Assembly: GCF_004526235.1 (NCBI RefSeq)
Contig: NZ_CP038159.1
Span: 2,356,001 to 2,420,000 of the forward strand
Reading direction: 5' to 3'
Origin: Sphingobacterium sp. CZ-2
Lineage (GTDB): Bacteria; Bacteroidota; Bacteroidia; Sphingobacteriales; Sphingobacteriaceae
Length of the DNA stretch: 64,000 bases
The notes beneath the pieces are model-generated. The model had not been told where the DNA came from. It saw only the letters and a program-made list of their open reading frames with translations, and did not search any database. This document shows positions 53,002-62,057 of the stretch, one piece after another. A program made the translations under genes and the position numbers. Numbering within the stretch: position 1 is the first letter of the stretch; each line of letters begins with the position of its first letter.

Positions 53002-55357
53002 GGGACGAATGACTAAAAAAAGAAGTTTGTTTATTTTTGCAAGTATAACGTTTTTGTTGCTATTTTTTGCAGCATGTCGTTCAGCGAAGTACTTGGAAGA
53101 AGACCAAGCCTTGGTGACGGATGTAGATATCAACGGTGTCAATCAACAATTGAAGGAAAGTGCCGGTCAATACGTGGCCAATGATATTCGCCCTAATTCC
53201 CCCTTATATTTAACCATTTACAATATTTTCAATACCCGTGATGGAGCCTATAAAACGGATGGAATTAAAAACGTAGGTGAAGCCCCACGGATTTTGGATT
53301 CTGCCCTGGTGGAACTTTCCGCCAACCAGATCCAACGTTTCCTGCAGACCAAGGGATATTTCAATGCCCAGGTGAAACCCCAGGTTTTGATCAAAAACAA
53401 AAAAGCGAGAATTGAATTCAATACGGAACCTGGCCAAGGTTACCTGGTCAATGCTATCAACCGGGAGGTGCAGGATCCAGAAGTGGATCGGATCTATCAA
53501 GAGGAGGTCGTTCCTGGCAGCCTCGTGAAAGTTGGCAAGCGATATGATGCTGCCGATCTTTATCTGGAAAGGGAAAAATTATATACCAGTATGCGTGAGC
53601 GTGGGTACTATGATTACCTACGGCAGTATATGCGTGTTGGTGTGGATACCATAGGTCTTCAACATAAAACCGATCTTTCCATTCAGGTTTCCAACCCAAG
53701 TGATTCTTCAGCACATCAGATCTACCACATCGATTCGGTGTATTTCCGAGTGGAAGCTGCCGATCCATCCCTGCGGAAAAATGAAGAAGCTTACCTAGAT
53801 ACCCTTCGTAAGATCGTTTATCTAGATGAGACCGGTAAGTTTCGCTTATCGCCTTTATCCCGCTATGCGTTCTTACGTAGAGGACAGAAATACAATAGCG
53901 AAAACGAGGAACTGTCTTACGATAGGCTCTATGAGATGAATGGTTTCCGGTCGGTCAAGATCAACTACCAAAAAAAGGATTCCGCGTTGTTGGATGTTTA
54001 TTATAACCTCATTCCTCGTGCGGCCATGAGCAATCAGATGGAAGGAGAATTTACTTTCAGTTCGGGGATGAGCGGTTTCAACGTGGGAAATACCTTTGCC
54101 CACCGAAATGTGTTCGGTGGTTCGGAAACCATCGAGGTGCGCATGCGCTACGGGGTACTTTTTGATTCCAGACTACCGGGAAGTTTGTCGGACAAGATCT
54201 TCAACAATGATTTCCAGATCGGGGTCAACCTGTCCTTTCCACGCATATTGGCGCCTTTCCGCGTTCGCAGTGTTGGACGTTTTGGACTTCCAAGAACCAC
54301 GATATCCTCCAGTCTGCAGTTGTTTTTCCAGGATCAGACTTATGCCAACCGTTATTTTATCAACAGCTTGAACTACCAATGGTACGAAGCGACCAACAAG
54401 ATGCATAGTTTCACGCCTGTAGTGATAGAATACCGTGATGGCCGATTGAACGAATCCTTTATGAATAACCTGATCGAACAGGGTTACGAGCTGTATGTGC
54501 GTAGTAACAATCGTCGATATTTTGGATTGGGTTCACAATATGCCTACACCTATAATGCGCCAAAATTGACTTCCAAAGAAAGCTTCAGCTATTTCCGTGG
54601 CGCAGCGGATATCAGTGGTAACCTTTTGGGGCTATTGTCCAATACCCTCAACCTGCGGACCAATGATAAGGGCGAGAAGTTATTGTTCGGCGTTCCTTAT
54701 CTGCAATATGTGAAGGGCGAAGTCGATTACCGTTGGTATAAATTCCTGGGCGGTAATAAACAATTTGTATTTCGCTTTAATTCGGGGGTGATTGTGCCTT
54801 ATGGTAACAATTCTACCTTGATCATCTTTGAAAAGAGTTTCTTTTCAGGCGGTATGAACGGTATCCGTGCTTGGCAGGCCAGAACATTGGGGCCAGGGGG
54901 GTATAACCGCTCCACCAAACCGGAGAATATCCGATTGAACCTCCGCAACCTGGATCAGCTGGGGGAGGTAAAGATCGAAACCAATGCGGAATATCGCTTC
55001 CGGATGTTGAATAACTTCTTCGGCGCCAAACTTAATGGAGCTACTTTTATCGATGCCGGAAATATTTGGCGATTGCGTAAGGACGATTTCAATATCGATG
55101 GGGAATTTGTCGGAAGTAAGTTCCTATCCCAAATGGCCATAGGTACCGGTTTTGGATTGCGTGTGGATATGGATTATTTTACCATCCGCTTAGATGCGGG
55201 TTTGAAGGTCAAAGATCCGCAGTTCCGTGGTAAAGAACAATGGGTCATCAGGCATCTGTTTGATTCCAAGGATTTCAAAAACCAATATGCACTGAGCAAC
55301 CGCCCAGACCGCTATAATTTTATCCAATATAATTTTGGTGTTGGAATGCCTTTTTAA
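53000..55357 (+). CDS. tamL: TamL-type outer-membrane assembly lipoprotein (BamA/TamA family)
   Basis: A 785-residue Omp85 protein with a lipobox (LLLFFAAC, C26), the mark of TamL in Bacteroidota. POTRA-like repeats fill about 40-330 and the 16-strand barrel the rest (GEFTFSSGMSGFNVGNTFAHRN, NGIRAWQARTLGPGG). It helps insert outer-membrane or surface proteins, with a TamB partner not seen here. ATG at 53000 overlaps the start of the divergent methyltransferase gene; ATG at 53009 is equally possible. Confidence 0.9.
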   Translation: MGRMTKKRSLFIFASITFLLLFFAACRSAKYLEEDQALVTDVDINGVNQQLKESAGQYVANDIRPNSPLYLTIYNIFNTRDGAYKTDGIKNVGEAPRILDSALVELSANQIQRFLQTKGYFNAQVKPQVLIKNKKARIEFNTEPGQGYLVNAINREVQDPEVDRIYQEEVVPGSLVKVGKRYDAADLYLEREKLYTSMRERGYYDYLRQYMRVGVDTIGLQHKTDLSIQVSNPSDSSAHQIYHIDSVYFRVEAADPSLRKNEEAYLDTLRKIVYLDETGKFRLSPLSRYAFLRRGQKYNSENEELSYDRLYEMNGFRSVKINYQKKDSALLDVYYNLIPRAAMSNQMEGEFTFSSGMSGFNVGNTFAHRNVFGGSETIEVRMRYGVLFDSRLPGSLSDKIFNNDFQIGVNLSFPRILAPFRVRSVGRFGLPRTTISSSLQLFFQDQTYANRYFINSLNYQWYEATNKMHSFTPVVIEYRDGRLNESFMNNLIEQGYELYVRSNNRRYFGLGSQYAYTYNAPKLTSKESFSYFRGAADISGNLLGLLSNTLNLRTNDKGEKLLFGVPYLQYVKGEVDYRWYKFLGGNKQFVFRFNSGVIVPYGNNSTLIIFEKSFFSGGMNGIRAWQARTLGPGGYNRSTKPENIRLNLRNLDQLGEVKIETNAEYRFRMLNNFFGAKLNGATFIDAGNIWRLRKDDFNIDGEFVGSKFLSQMAIGTGFGLRVDMDYFTIRLDAGLKVKDPQFRGKEQWVIRHLFDSKDFKNQYALSNRPDRYNFIQYNFGVGMPF

Positions 55358-55388
55358 ACGATGGTAAGCCTTGCGAAGATCGTTTAAA
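55353..55388. terminator. Hairpin between tamL and the converging hypothetical gene
   Basis: TTTAAACGAT (55353-55362) pairs perfectly with ATCGTTTAAA (55379-55388) over a 16-base loop, overlapping the tamL stop and the stop of the minus-strand gene. It has A/T runs at the stem base and may stop both transcripts. Confidence 0.55.
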
Positions 55389-55926
55389 TCAGATCTTTCA
55401 AACCAAGTATGGTACTTTCGATCAGCTGTTTTACATCTAATCCTTTGCTATAATTCAAATAGAAGTACACCAAGGCAATAATCAAAAGGGTGATCAGGAA
55501 TCGCTTTAATTTATATGCGATGAATAAGACCAGCAATGGAACGACGATCAGCAGAAAACCAGAGATCTTGTAAGGGCTTATCCCTTTTTCGGTTACCCGA
55601 AGAAAAAATAATTTCCCGATTTCCTTACTTCCCGATTTATGCTTGAAAAAAACAAATGTCGAGGATTCGATGGGGTTGCTTGTAACAGCCACTCCATCTG
55701 TAAAACGCAGATCTTGCTGGAAACCATTGATCGTGAACTTGTAATCACCGTTCACCTGATTATTGGTTTTTTCAAGTGAATCCGTGGCAATAATAGCGAG
55801 TTTTCCATTCTGAGAAAGATTTTCTTTCACCATGAAATCATTAATACTTGCTTGTTGAGCCGTACCAGTGAACGGAAAAATCATAGCCATTGCTAGTATC
55901 AAGCAGATTATCCAGCTGTTTTTCAT
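55384..55926 (-). CDS. Hypothetical exported membrane protein
   Basis: About 180 residues from the Met at 55926 (MKNSWIICLILAMAMIFPFTGTAQQ, a signal peptide). A soluble beta-rich part (about 25-110, with YKFTINGFQQDLRFTDG and SGSKEIGKLFFLRVTEKGISPYKI) is followed by two membrane helices near the C-terminus (GFLLIVVPLLVLFIAYKL, FLITLLIIALVYFYLNY). No family recognised. It is divergent from serS, with about 70 bp of shared upstream sequence. Confidence 0.72.
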   Translation of the reverse strand: MKNSWIICLILAMAMIFPFTGTAQQASINDFMVKENLSQNGKLAIIATDSLEKTNNQVNGDYKFTINGFQQDLRFTDGVAVTSNPIESSTFVFFKHKSGSKEIGKLFFLRVTEKGISPYKISGFLLIVVPLLVLFIAYKLKRFLITLLIIALVYFYLNYSKGLDVKQLIESTILGLKDLI

Positions 55927-55996
55927 GATGCAATGATACAAAATAGATAGGAATCTTCTTATCTTTGCAGACATTATTAAATAAAAGCAAAATTAT

Positions 55997-57268
55997 ATGT
56001 TGCAGTTAAATTACATCCGTGAGAACAGGAATGAAGTAGTTGAAAGACTTGCTGTAAAGAATTTCAACGATGCAGAATTGGTAGATCAGATCATTGCCTT
56101 AGACGAGCAACGTCGTAAGGTTCAAAATGAATCGGACTCCATCGCAGCTGAAGCCAACTCCTCTGCAAAGCAAATTGGAGATTTGATGCGCCAAGGTAAG
56201 AAAGAAGAAGCCGAAGCTATCAAATCGCGTTCCGCAGCATATAAAGAACAGATTAAAAACTTACAGGATACCTTGGAGCAGGTAGAGCAGGATTTGCAGT
56301 CTAAACTCGTGCAATTACCTAATTTACCATACCATATGGTACCAAAAGGATTGACCCCGGAAGATAATGAAGTGGTATTGACCAATGGAGAAATTCCAGC
56401 ATTGGGTACTGATGCACTTCCACACTGGGAGTTGGCCGCGAAATACGATATCATTGATTTTGAGTTAGGAACCAAGATTACAGGAGCCGGCTTTCCGGTG
56501 TATAAAGGAAAAGGTGCTAGATTGCAAAGAGGATTGATCAATTTCTTTTTGGATGAAGCGACCAAGATGGGCTATGGTGAGGTGCAGGTTCCGATCGTTG
56601 TGAATGAAGCTTCGGCCTATGCAACGGGACAATTGCCGGATAAAGAAGGGCAGATGTACCATGTAACGCAAGATGAGCTATACATGATCCCAACGGCTGA
56701 GGTGCCGATCACCAATATTTACCGTGATGTTATTGTTAAAGCGGAAGATTTTCCGATCAGACATTGTGGATATACGCCTTGTTTCCGTCGTGAGGCAGGA
56801 TCTTATGGCGCGCATGTGCGTGGTTTGAATAGGTTGCACCAGTTTGATAAGGTGGAATTGGTTCAGATTGTTCACCCAGAGAAATCTTATGAGACCTTGG
56901 AGGAAATGAGTACGTATGTACAGTCTTTATTGCAGAAGTTGGGATTGCCTTATCGTGTGTTGAGGTTGTGTGGTGGAGATATGAGTTTTGCCTCTGCGAT
57001 GACCTATGATATGGAGACTTATTCTGCTGCGCAGCAACGTTGGTTGGAGGTTTCTTCTGTTTCTAATTTTGAGACTTATCAATCGAATAGGTTGAAGGTA
57101 AGATTTAAGAATGAAGACGGGAAAACTACTTTAGCGCATACATTGAATGGTTCTGCATTGGCTTTACCAAGAATTGTAGCGACGCTATTGGAGAATAACC
57201 AAACTGATAAAGGGATTAAGATTCCGGATGTATTGGTGCCTTATGTAGGCTTTGAGTATATTGATTAA
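55997..57268 (+). CDS. serS: Serine--tRNA ligase
   Basis: A 423-residue class II synthetase that charges tRNA-Ser (and tRNA-Sec where present). A long coiled-coil arm (about 30-105) precedes the catalytic domain with motif 2 CFRREAGSYGAHVRGLNRLHQFDK and motif 3 LNGSALALPRIVATLLENNQ. The catalytic Ser-binding region TAEVPITNIY is kept. Length is normal. It stands alone with a repeat cluster after the stop. Confidence 0.97.
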   Translation: MLQLNYIRENRNEVVERLAVKNFNDAELVDQIIALDEQRRKVQNESDSIAAEANSSAKQIGDLMRQGKKEEAEAIKSRSAAYKEQIKNLQDTLEQVEQDLQSKLVQLPNLPYHMVPKGLTPEDNEVVLTNGEIPALGTDALPHWELAAKYDIIDFELGTKITGAGFPVYKGKGARLQRGLINFFLDEATKMGYGEVQVPIVVNEASAYATGQLPDKEGQMYHVTQDELYMIPTAEVPITNIYRDVIVKAEDFPIRHCGYTPCFRREAGSYGAHVRGLNRLHQFDKVELVQIVHPEKSYETLEEMSTYVQSLLQKLGLPYRVLRLCGGDMSFASAMTYDMETYSAAQQRWLEVSSVSNFETYQSNRLKVRFKNEDGKTTLAHTLNGSALALPRIVATLLENNQTDKGIKIPDVLVPYVGFEYID

Positions 57269-57275
57269 GGGATTT

Positions 57276-57426
57276 TACCCGTCATTGCGTGGCTCTGCGT
57301 CATTGCGAGGCTTTGCGTCATTGCAAGGAACTTTACCCGTCATTGCGAGGAACGAAGCAATCTTTACACTAATCCAAAGATTGCTTCGTCATACCTCCTC
57401 GCAATGACGTACCTCCTCGCAATGAC
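57276..57426. repeat. Palindromic repeat cluster (GTCATTGCGAGG type), second copy
   Basis: Copies of CGTCATTGCGAGG and CGTCATTGCAAGG are followed by GAAGCAATCTTT (57354-57365) and AAAGATTGCTTC (57378-57389), and then by CCTCGCAATGACG twice. It has the same core and layout as the cluster near 36.0 kb and likewise fills the gap between two converging genes, here serS and a methyltransferase. Confidence 0.9.
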
Positions 57427-57440
57427 GGAAAGTCTATCAT

Positions 57441-58166
57441 CTAATATCTCTCATCTATTATCTCTTTAAAAGGCTCCATCCTCACCAAATACTGATCATT
57501 CTCATCCTCAAAAAGGATCTGAACCACCCATCCCTCTTCCCGCGCTATTTTGATCAAAGTCTGCTGATCAATATACAACCACTTAAACAGATCCCCCTTC
57601 TGTTCCTTATACTCATATTGAAAATTGATCTCCCCAAAATAATGCTCCGGCCTTTTGATCTTATATTCTTCATATAAATAAGAAATATCCGAGCTATCAA
57701 ACAGCAACTGCCCTCTATCCGACATCAATGTTTTGGCATGTTGAAGCACCTTCCGAAATCCCTCCAAAGTCCCAGCAATCCCGATTCCGTTCATCAAGAA
57801 TAACAAAGTATCATACTTTTCTTCACCCCCATATTGGAAAAAATCCCCATGCACCACTTTCCCAACACCTCTTTCCCGCATGATATTACAAGCGATCTCT
57901 GAAATCTCCAATGCCGTCACATCAAATCCTTTTTCCTGAAGGTATAAAGCATGAACACCTGTTCCTGCCCCCACATCCAACACCTTACCATCACATAACG
58001 ACAAGGCGATAAATTCCAATTCCGGGATATCCTCATCTTGCCTGTAAAAAACCTCCACAGGCATTTCCTCGATATCGCCATAACTGCTATGCAACAATAG
58101 GGGATGGCTCAGTTCACCCTTTTCCTTATAATCAAATAAGGCATCGCCATATACATCTCTACTCAT
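57441..58166 (-). CDS. Class I SAM-dependent methyltransferase
   Basis: A 241-residue methyltransferase of the Rossmann type. Motif I is VLDVGAGTGVHALYLQEKGFDVTALE, and GDFFQYGGEEKYDTLLFLMNGIGI holds the later core. The substrate is unknown. Its start overlaps the end of pncB by 8 bp, so it is translated with the NAD-salvage enzyme. Confidence 0.88.
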   Translation of the reverse strand: MSRDVYGDALFDYKEKGELSHPLLLHSSYGDIEEMPVEVFYRQDEDIPELEFIALSLCDGKVLDVGAGTGVHALYLQEKGFDVTALEISEIACNIMRERGVGKVVHGDFFQYGGEEKYDTLLFLMNGIGIAGTLEGFRKVLQHAKTLMSDRGQLLFDSSDISYLYEEYKIKRPEHYFGEINFQYEYKEQKGDLFKWLYIDQQTLIKIAREEGWVVQILFEDENDQYLVRMEPFKEIIDERY

Positions 58167-59337
58167 GTTCCTGGATATTTAAGAATCGCTTCGCCATTTT
58201 TATTTCTTCTGGATCACCGGTGTGTTTATTCGGCTCGTCAGAAAGTTTGATAACCGGTGTCCATTCCCCTTCATCAGGATAGGCTTCCGTCATTTTCAGC
58301 ACGATATTCATCCGCGGTAGTCCCACATCATTGGTGAAATCTGTTCCGATACCAAAGGAATGGCCGATTTTATCCTGGCTGAATTTCACGATCTTCACCA
58401 CCTTTTCATAATCCAATCCATCGGAAAAGATTATGGTCTTGGTCAAAGGGTTGATCCCTCTGCTTTTATAATGATCGATGGTCTTTTGTGCAAACTCAAT
58501 AGGGTCACCACTATCATGCCTTACCCCATCAAATAATTTGGACAGTTTTTTATCAAACTGTTTGAAGAATACTTCGGTGGTATAGGTATCAGATAAGGCG
58601 ATCCCCAAATCCCCTCGATACACGTTGGACCAGTTCTCCAGCCCAAGCAGGTTCGCCATTTTATAACCATATTTCGCAGCATGGAACATAAACCATTCAT
58701 GGGCATGCGTGCCGATCGGTTTTGTTTCATATTTCATGGCAAAATGAACATTGCTGGTACCGATGAAGGTATTGGATTTATGGGATTTCAATGCTTTGAT
58801 CACCAAATCATGCACGGCGGAAGAATGTCTACGTCGTGTTCCAAAATCGGCAATGGTGATGTTCAGCTTATCGTATTTGTCCATCTTATCATTTACGATC
58901 TTCATGACCTCTTCATCGTCCACCCTTTGCATGCCGGTCATTTCATAATACAATTCGCAGATCAGGGCCATCAAAGGCACCTCCCAAAGAATGGTCCTGT
59001 ACCAATATCCCTCGATCTTGACGATCAGATCATCTCCCTTTTGGGTAATCTTCACCTCATCCGGGTCGTACTGGTAACCTTGGAGAAAATCAAAATAGGT
59101 AGGATCGATGTAGGGACATGTTTTTGAAAAAAAGGTTTTCTCGGCTTTGGTTAATTTCAAATCGGCCATCTTATCCACTGCCTCTCTGAATTTCGCTGCA
59201 AATCCTTCCGGAAATTTATGTTTACCACGATTGATGAACTGGTATCTCGCTTTTGCTTTTGGAAACAACTTAACGACAGCGTATTGCATCGTGAATTTAT
59301 AGAAATCGTTGTCTAAAATGGATTTTAGTTTTGCCAT
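58159..59337 (-). CDS. pncB: Nicotinate phosphoribosyltransferase
   Basis: A 392-residue enzyme that joins nicotinate to PRPP in NAD salvage. Family signatures are NDFYKFTMQYAV near the start, TIADFGTRRRHSSAVHDLV, GTSNVHFAMKY (His autophosphorylation region H-x-x-A-x-K), FDGVRHDSGDPIEFA and IFSDGLDYEKV. Length fits the PncB class. The methyltransferase gene follows with overlapping codons. Confidence 0.95.
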   Translation of the reverse strand: MAKLKSILDNDFYKFTMQYAVVKLFPKAKARYQFINRGKHKFPEGFAAKFREAVDKMADLKLTKAEKTFFSKTCPYIDPTYFDFLQGYQYDPDEVKITQKGDDLIVKIEGYWYRTILWEVPLMALICELYYEMTGMQRVDDEEVMKIVNDKMDKYDKLNITIADFGTRRRHSSAVHDLVIKALKSHKSNTFIGTSNVHFAMKYETKPIGTHAHEWFMFHAAKYGYKMANLLGLENWSNVYRGDLGIALSDTYTTEVFFKQFDKKLSKLFDGVRHDSGDPIEFAQKTIDHYKSRGINPLTKTIIFSDGLDYEKVVKIVKFSQDKIGHSFGIGTDFTNDVGLPRMNIVLKMTEAYPDEGEWTPVIKLSDEPNKHTGDPEEIKMAKRFLNIQEHE

Positions 59338-59465
59338 TAGGTGTGATTTATGCTTTTCTGTTCCTTACAATTTAGTAAAAATAGAAGAATTTCGGGTTTT
59401 TAGCAGCATATTTCCGAATTATGAAATCGAGTTACCCTCGAGGCTTAAGCAGGTTGTAAGTAATT

Positions 59466-59532
59466 TGCAAGTGAGGTGTAAGTGTATAAAGTCACTTCCA
59501 AGTCACTTACACCTCACTTAGATCTCACTTGC
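59466..59532. repeat. Perfect 16-bp inverted repeat built of GTAAGTG/CACTTAC units
   Basis: AAGTGAGGTGTAAGTG (59469-59484) is the exact reverse complement of CACTTACACCTCACTT (59504-59519). A third GTCACTT copy lies in the loop, and GCAAGTGAG (59467-59475) recurs as CTCACTTGC (59524-59532), so several alternative stems exist. No T run follows, so it is not a plain terminator. Confidence 0.8.
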
Positions 59533-59597
59533 AGCGCGATTCCAAATGGTGAAAAATTCGGTTGAATTTACCAAGATCCTTATCTCTCCAACCATAC

Positions 59598-59638
59598 AAA
59601 AAAAGGCCGTATACTGATGTGTATACGACCTCTTTAAA
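59598..59638 (-). terminator. Terminator of the DUF6600-like gene
   Basis: On the minus strand AGGTCGTATAC pairs with GTATACGGCCT over ACATCA, followed by a run of seven T. It lies about 25 bp past the stop codon at 59663. Confidence 0.85.
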
Positions 59639-59662
59639 ATTTATTTCGACTAAATGTATGTA

Positions 59663-61081
59663 TTATCTTCTTCCTGAATTTCCTCGTTCCGAACGGCCAG
59701 AATTACCACCGCCATTAGATCTTGCGGCAGGTTGGCTAGAACGGCTTGAGCTTCTTTCCACAGTTGGTCTACTTTGAGAACCTCTTGACTGAGATTGATT
59801 ACTCGTTTGGAAAACACGGTTCTGCGTTTGTGGTCTGCTTGAACGTTCCATTTGTTGAGAACGCTGCGGACGACTTTCCTGACGTGGAGCTGCTTGCCTT
59901 GGAGATGATTGTCTTGGAGCAGACTGCCTTGCAGTTTCTTGTCTCGGTGCTGATTGTCTAGCAGTTTCTTGTCTCGGAGCAGTCTGTCTTTGTTGACTTC
60001 TGCTCATCGATTCGCTTCTTCTTGACTGTTCAGTGGGACGAGTCGTTGTACTTCTTGTGTTTCCTTGAGAACGCTCGGTTCTATTTCCTTGAGAACGTTC
60101 AGTTCTATTATTAGCGTTGTTAGAGTTGCCAATACGCATCACACGTTGACCGTTTTCATCCTTAGTAATATTATAGTTTCCACTTCTTGAAGATGAACGA
60201 GAACTTGAACCTCTATTACCTTCTGAACGAGAGATAGTACCTCTATTACTTTCTGAGCGAGAACTTGAGCTTCTATTACCTTCTGATCTAGAGATGGTAC
60301 CTCTATTGTTTGAAGGGCTACCTATTCTTGCTGAACGGTTAGCTCTAGCAGAGTTTCTATCCGGACGGTACATATCTACCGAGTTTCTTCCAACACGAGT
60401 TATAGAACGGTCGCGGCTAAAATTCACATTTCTTACATCTACACGTCTACCAAGTCCACGTTCGATATCACGACGTGATGGTCCACCATAGTAATGGTTG
60501 TTATTAACGATATAGGTGTTGTTGATAATCGTAGTTCTGTTATAGATATTACGGTTTCCGTAAGACCAGTAACGAGACATGTGGTTATCATAGATACGAC
60601 CGGTAGGTAGGAATAACCAAAGATTAATCGGTAAACCAATATTAACGGTTACAGAAATACCAGGCGACATTGGAGCCCAACCGTAGTATCCACCACCATT
60701 ACGCCAATTTACCCAAGCCGGTCCCCATTCATATCCAGGGATCCAGGCCCAGCCACGATGGTTACGGTGAATCCAACGACCATAGTGGAATGGAGCCCAT
60801 CCCCAGTCGTAATTAGAAACCCATGTGTTACCATATTCGGTCATGGTCCAATAGCCATTGGTTCCATAAGGACGAAAATCGCGTCCTTCATTAGGATACC
60901 AAACATCACCATATTCTGGGTCTCTATCCCAGTCGCCATAGGGGCTTAATTCATGATAGAAGTCATCAAATTCCAAATCATCCTCATAATAACCTTGGGC
61001 GGCTGCATTTTTTGCAGAAAAAACAGCAAATAGCATGAATAAAATTCCTGCAAAAATTGGCGAAGTGTTTAAATTTTTCAT
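59663..61081 (-). CDS. DUF6600-like secreted protein with Ser/Arg/Gln-rich tail
   Basis: A 472-residue exported protein (signal MKNLNTSPIFAGILFMLFAVFSAKNAAA). Residues 35-150 form a Trp/Tyr/Gly-rich domain (LSPYGDWDRDPEYGDVWYPN, WAWIPGYEWGPAWVNWRNGGGYYGWAP), as in DUF6600 proteins. The second half, from about residue 230, is low complexity: repeated NRGTISRSEGNR, then RQSAPRQETA repeats and SSRSS. The tail is strongly basic and likely disordered, perhaps binding acidic polymers at the surface. No function is assigned. Confidence 0.83.
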   Translation of the reverse strand: MKNLNTSPIFAGILFMLFAVFSAKNAAAQGYYEDDLEFDDFYHELSPYGDWDRDPEYGDVWYPNEGRDFRPYGTNGYWTMTEYGNTWVSNYDWGWAPFHYGRWIHRNHRGWAWIPGYEWGPAWVNWRNGGGYYGWAPMSPGISVTVNIGLPINLWLFLPTGRIYDNHMSRYWSYGNRNIYNRTTIINNTYIVNNNHYYGGPSRRDIERGLGRRVDVRNVNFSRDRSITRVGRNSVDMYRPDRNSARANRSARIGSPSNNRGTISRSEGNRSSSSRSESNRGTISRSEGNRGSSSRSSSRSGNYNITKDENGQRVMRIGNSNNANNRTERSQGNRTERSQGNTRSTTTRPTEQSRRSESMSRSQQRQTAPRQETARQSAPRQETARQSAPRQSSPRQAAPRQESRPQRSQQMERSSRPQTQNRVFQTSNQSQSRGSQSRPTVERSSSRSSQPAARSNGGGNSGRSERGNSGRR

Positions 61082-61215
61082 ATGCCAACCAAATTAAGTT
61101 TTCGCTTATTTTGTAAGTATGACCTTAAACGAGAAGGAAAGGTTTAATAGTATAATTTTTTTGTCAAACTTTTTTGGCTCAATTGCTGTATTAAGGAATA
61201 ATGGCTTTGAGAAAT

Positions 61216-61243
61216 TTTGGGAAAAAATAAATTTGTACATTTG
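61216..61243 (+). promoter_or_regulatory. Bacteroidota-type promoter of the Mla-like operon
   Basis: TTTG (61216-61219), a 16-bp spacer and TACATTTG (61236-61243) match -33 TTTG and -7 TAnnTTTG. The start codon lies 54 bp downstream. Confidence 0.55.
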
Positions 61244-61297
61244 CCAACGAATATTACCAATGCTGGAAAACAGGAAGAGTAACATAATCATTCATTA

Positions 61298-62056
61298 ATG
61301 GCAAAAAAGATAGAGACCTTACTCCTTGAATTTGCGAAGATCCATCGATTCTTGATGCGCTTCTTCCGCGAAGTGGTAAGTCCCCCATTTGAGTTTAAGG
61401 AAATTATCCGTCAGTGTTATGAAATCGGATGGAAGTCATTTCCCTTGATTAGTTTAACCGGATTTATTGTGGGCTTTGTATTTACAAAACAATCCCGACC
61501 TTCTTTGGAGGATTTTGGGGCCACATCCTGGCTTCCGAACCTGATCTCCATTGCCATCGTGAGGGCATTGGCACCTTTGGTAACCGCCTTGATCGCATCG
61601 GGTAAGGTGGGGTCGCAGATCGGTGCCGAATTAAGTTCCATGAACGTAACGGAGCAGATCGATGCGATGGAAGTTTCTGGTACCAATCCTTTCAAATTTT
61701 TGATTGCCAGCAGGATCCTTGCTACCACCTTGATGATTCCTGTTTTGTGTTTTTATGTGGCAGGTATTGGTTTAGCAGGTGGTTATTTAAGTATCATCTC
61801 TAAGGATCAGTTAAGTATATTGAGTTTTATTACACAAGTCTTTGAATCCATCACCGCGAAAGATGTATTTGCGATGGTGTTCAGAGCAGTGGTATTTGGT
61901 TTTACGATTGGATTTGTAAGTACATATGTAGGTTATTATTCTACAAAAGGTACTGAAGGTGTGGGTAAAGCGGCCAATGCGGCGGTTGTTGCCTCCATGT
62001 TCATTGTATTTATTGAAGAATTGCTGATCGTACAGATTCTAGCCTTAATAGGATAA
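61298..62056 (+). CDS. mlaE: MlaE-type ABC permease (phospholipid transport)
   Basis: A 252-residue inner-membrane permease. The family core includes SGKVGSQIGAELSSMNVTEQIDAMEVSGTNPF and five or six helices (VCFYVAGIGLAGGYLS region, VFGFTIGFVSTYVGYYS). It works with the ATPase and MCE protein encoded after it to move lipids between the membranes. MlaB and MlaC homologues are not in this window. The ATPase start is one base after the stop. Confidence 0.92.
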   Translation: MAKKIETLLLEFAKIHRFLMRFFREVVSPPFEFKEIIRQCYEIGWKSFPLISLTGFIVGFVFTKQSRPSLEDFGATSWLPNLISIAIVRALAPLVTALIASGKVGSQIGAELSSMNVTEQIDAMEVSGTNPFKFLIASRILATTLMIPVLCFYVAGIGLAGGYLSIISKDQLSILSFITQVFESITAKDVFAMVFRAVVFGFTIGFVSTYVGYYSTKGTEGVGKAANAAVVASMFIVFIEELLIVQILALIG

Positions 62057-62057
62057 C

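Larger units (their letters stand above)
59338..59662. other. Intergenic region with a large inverted repeat and a terminator
   Basis: No gene is seen. It holds a 16-bp perfect inverted repeat and a terminator for the DUF6600-like gene, both listed separately, and should contain the pncB promoter near 59340-59400. Confidence 0.5.
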
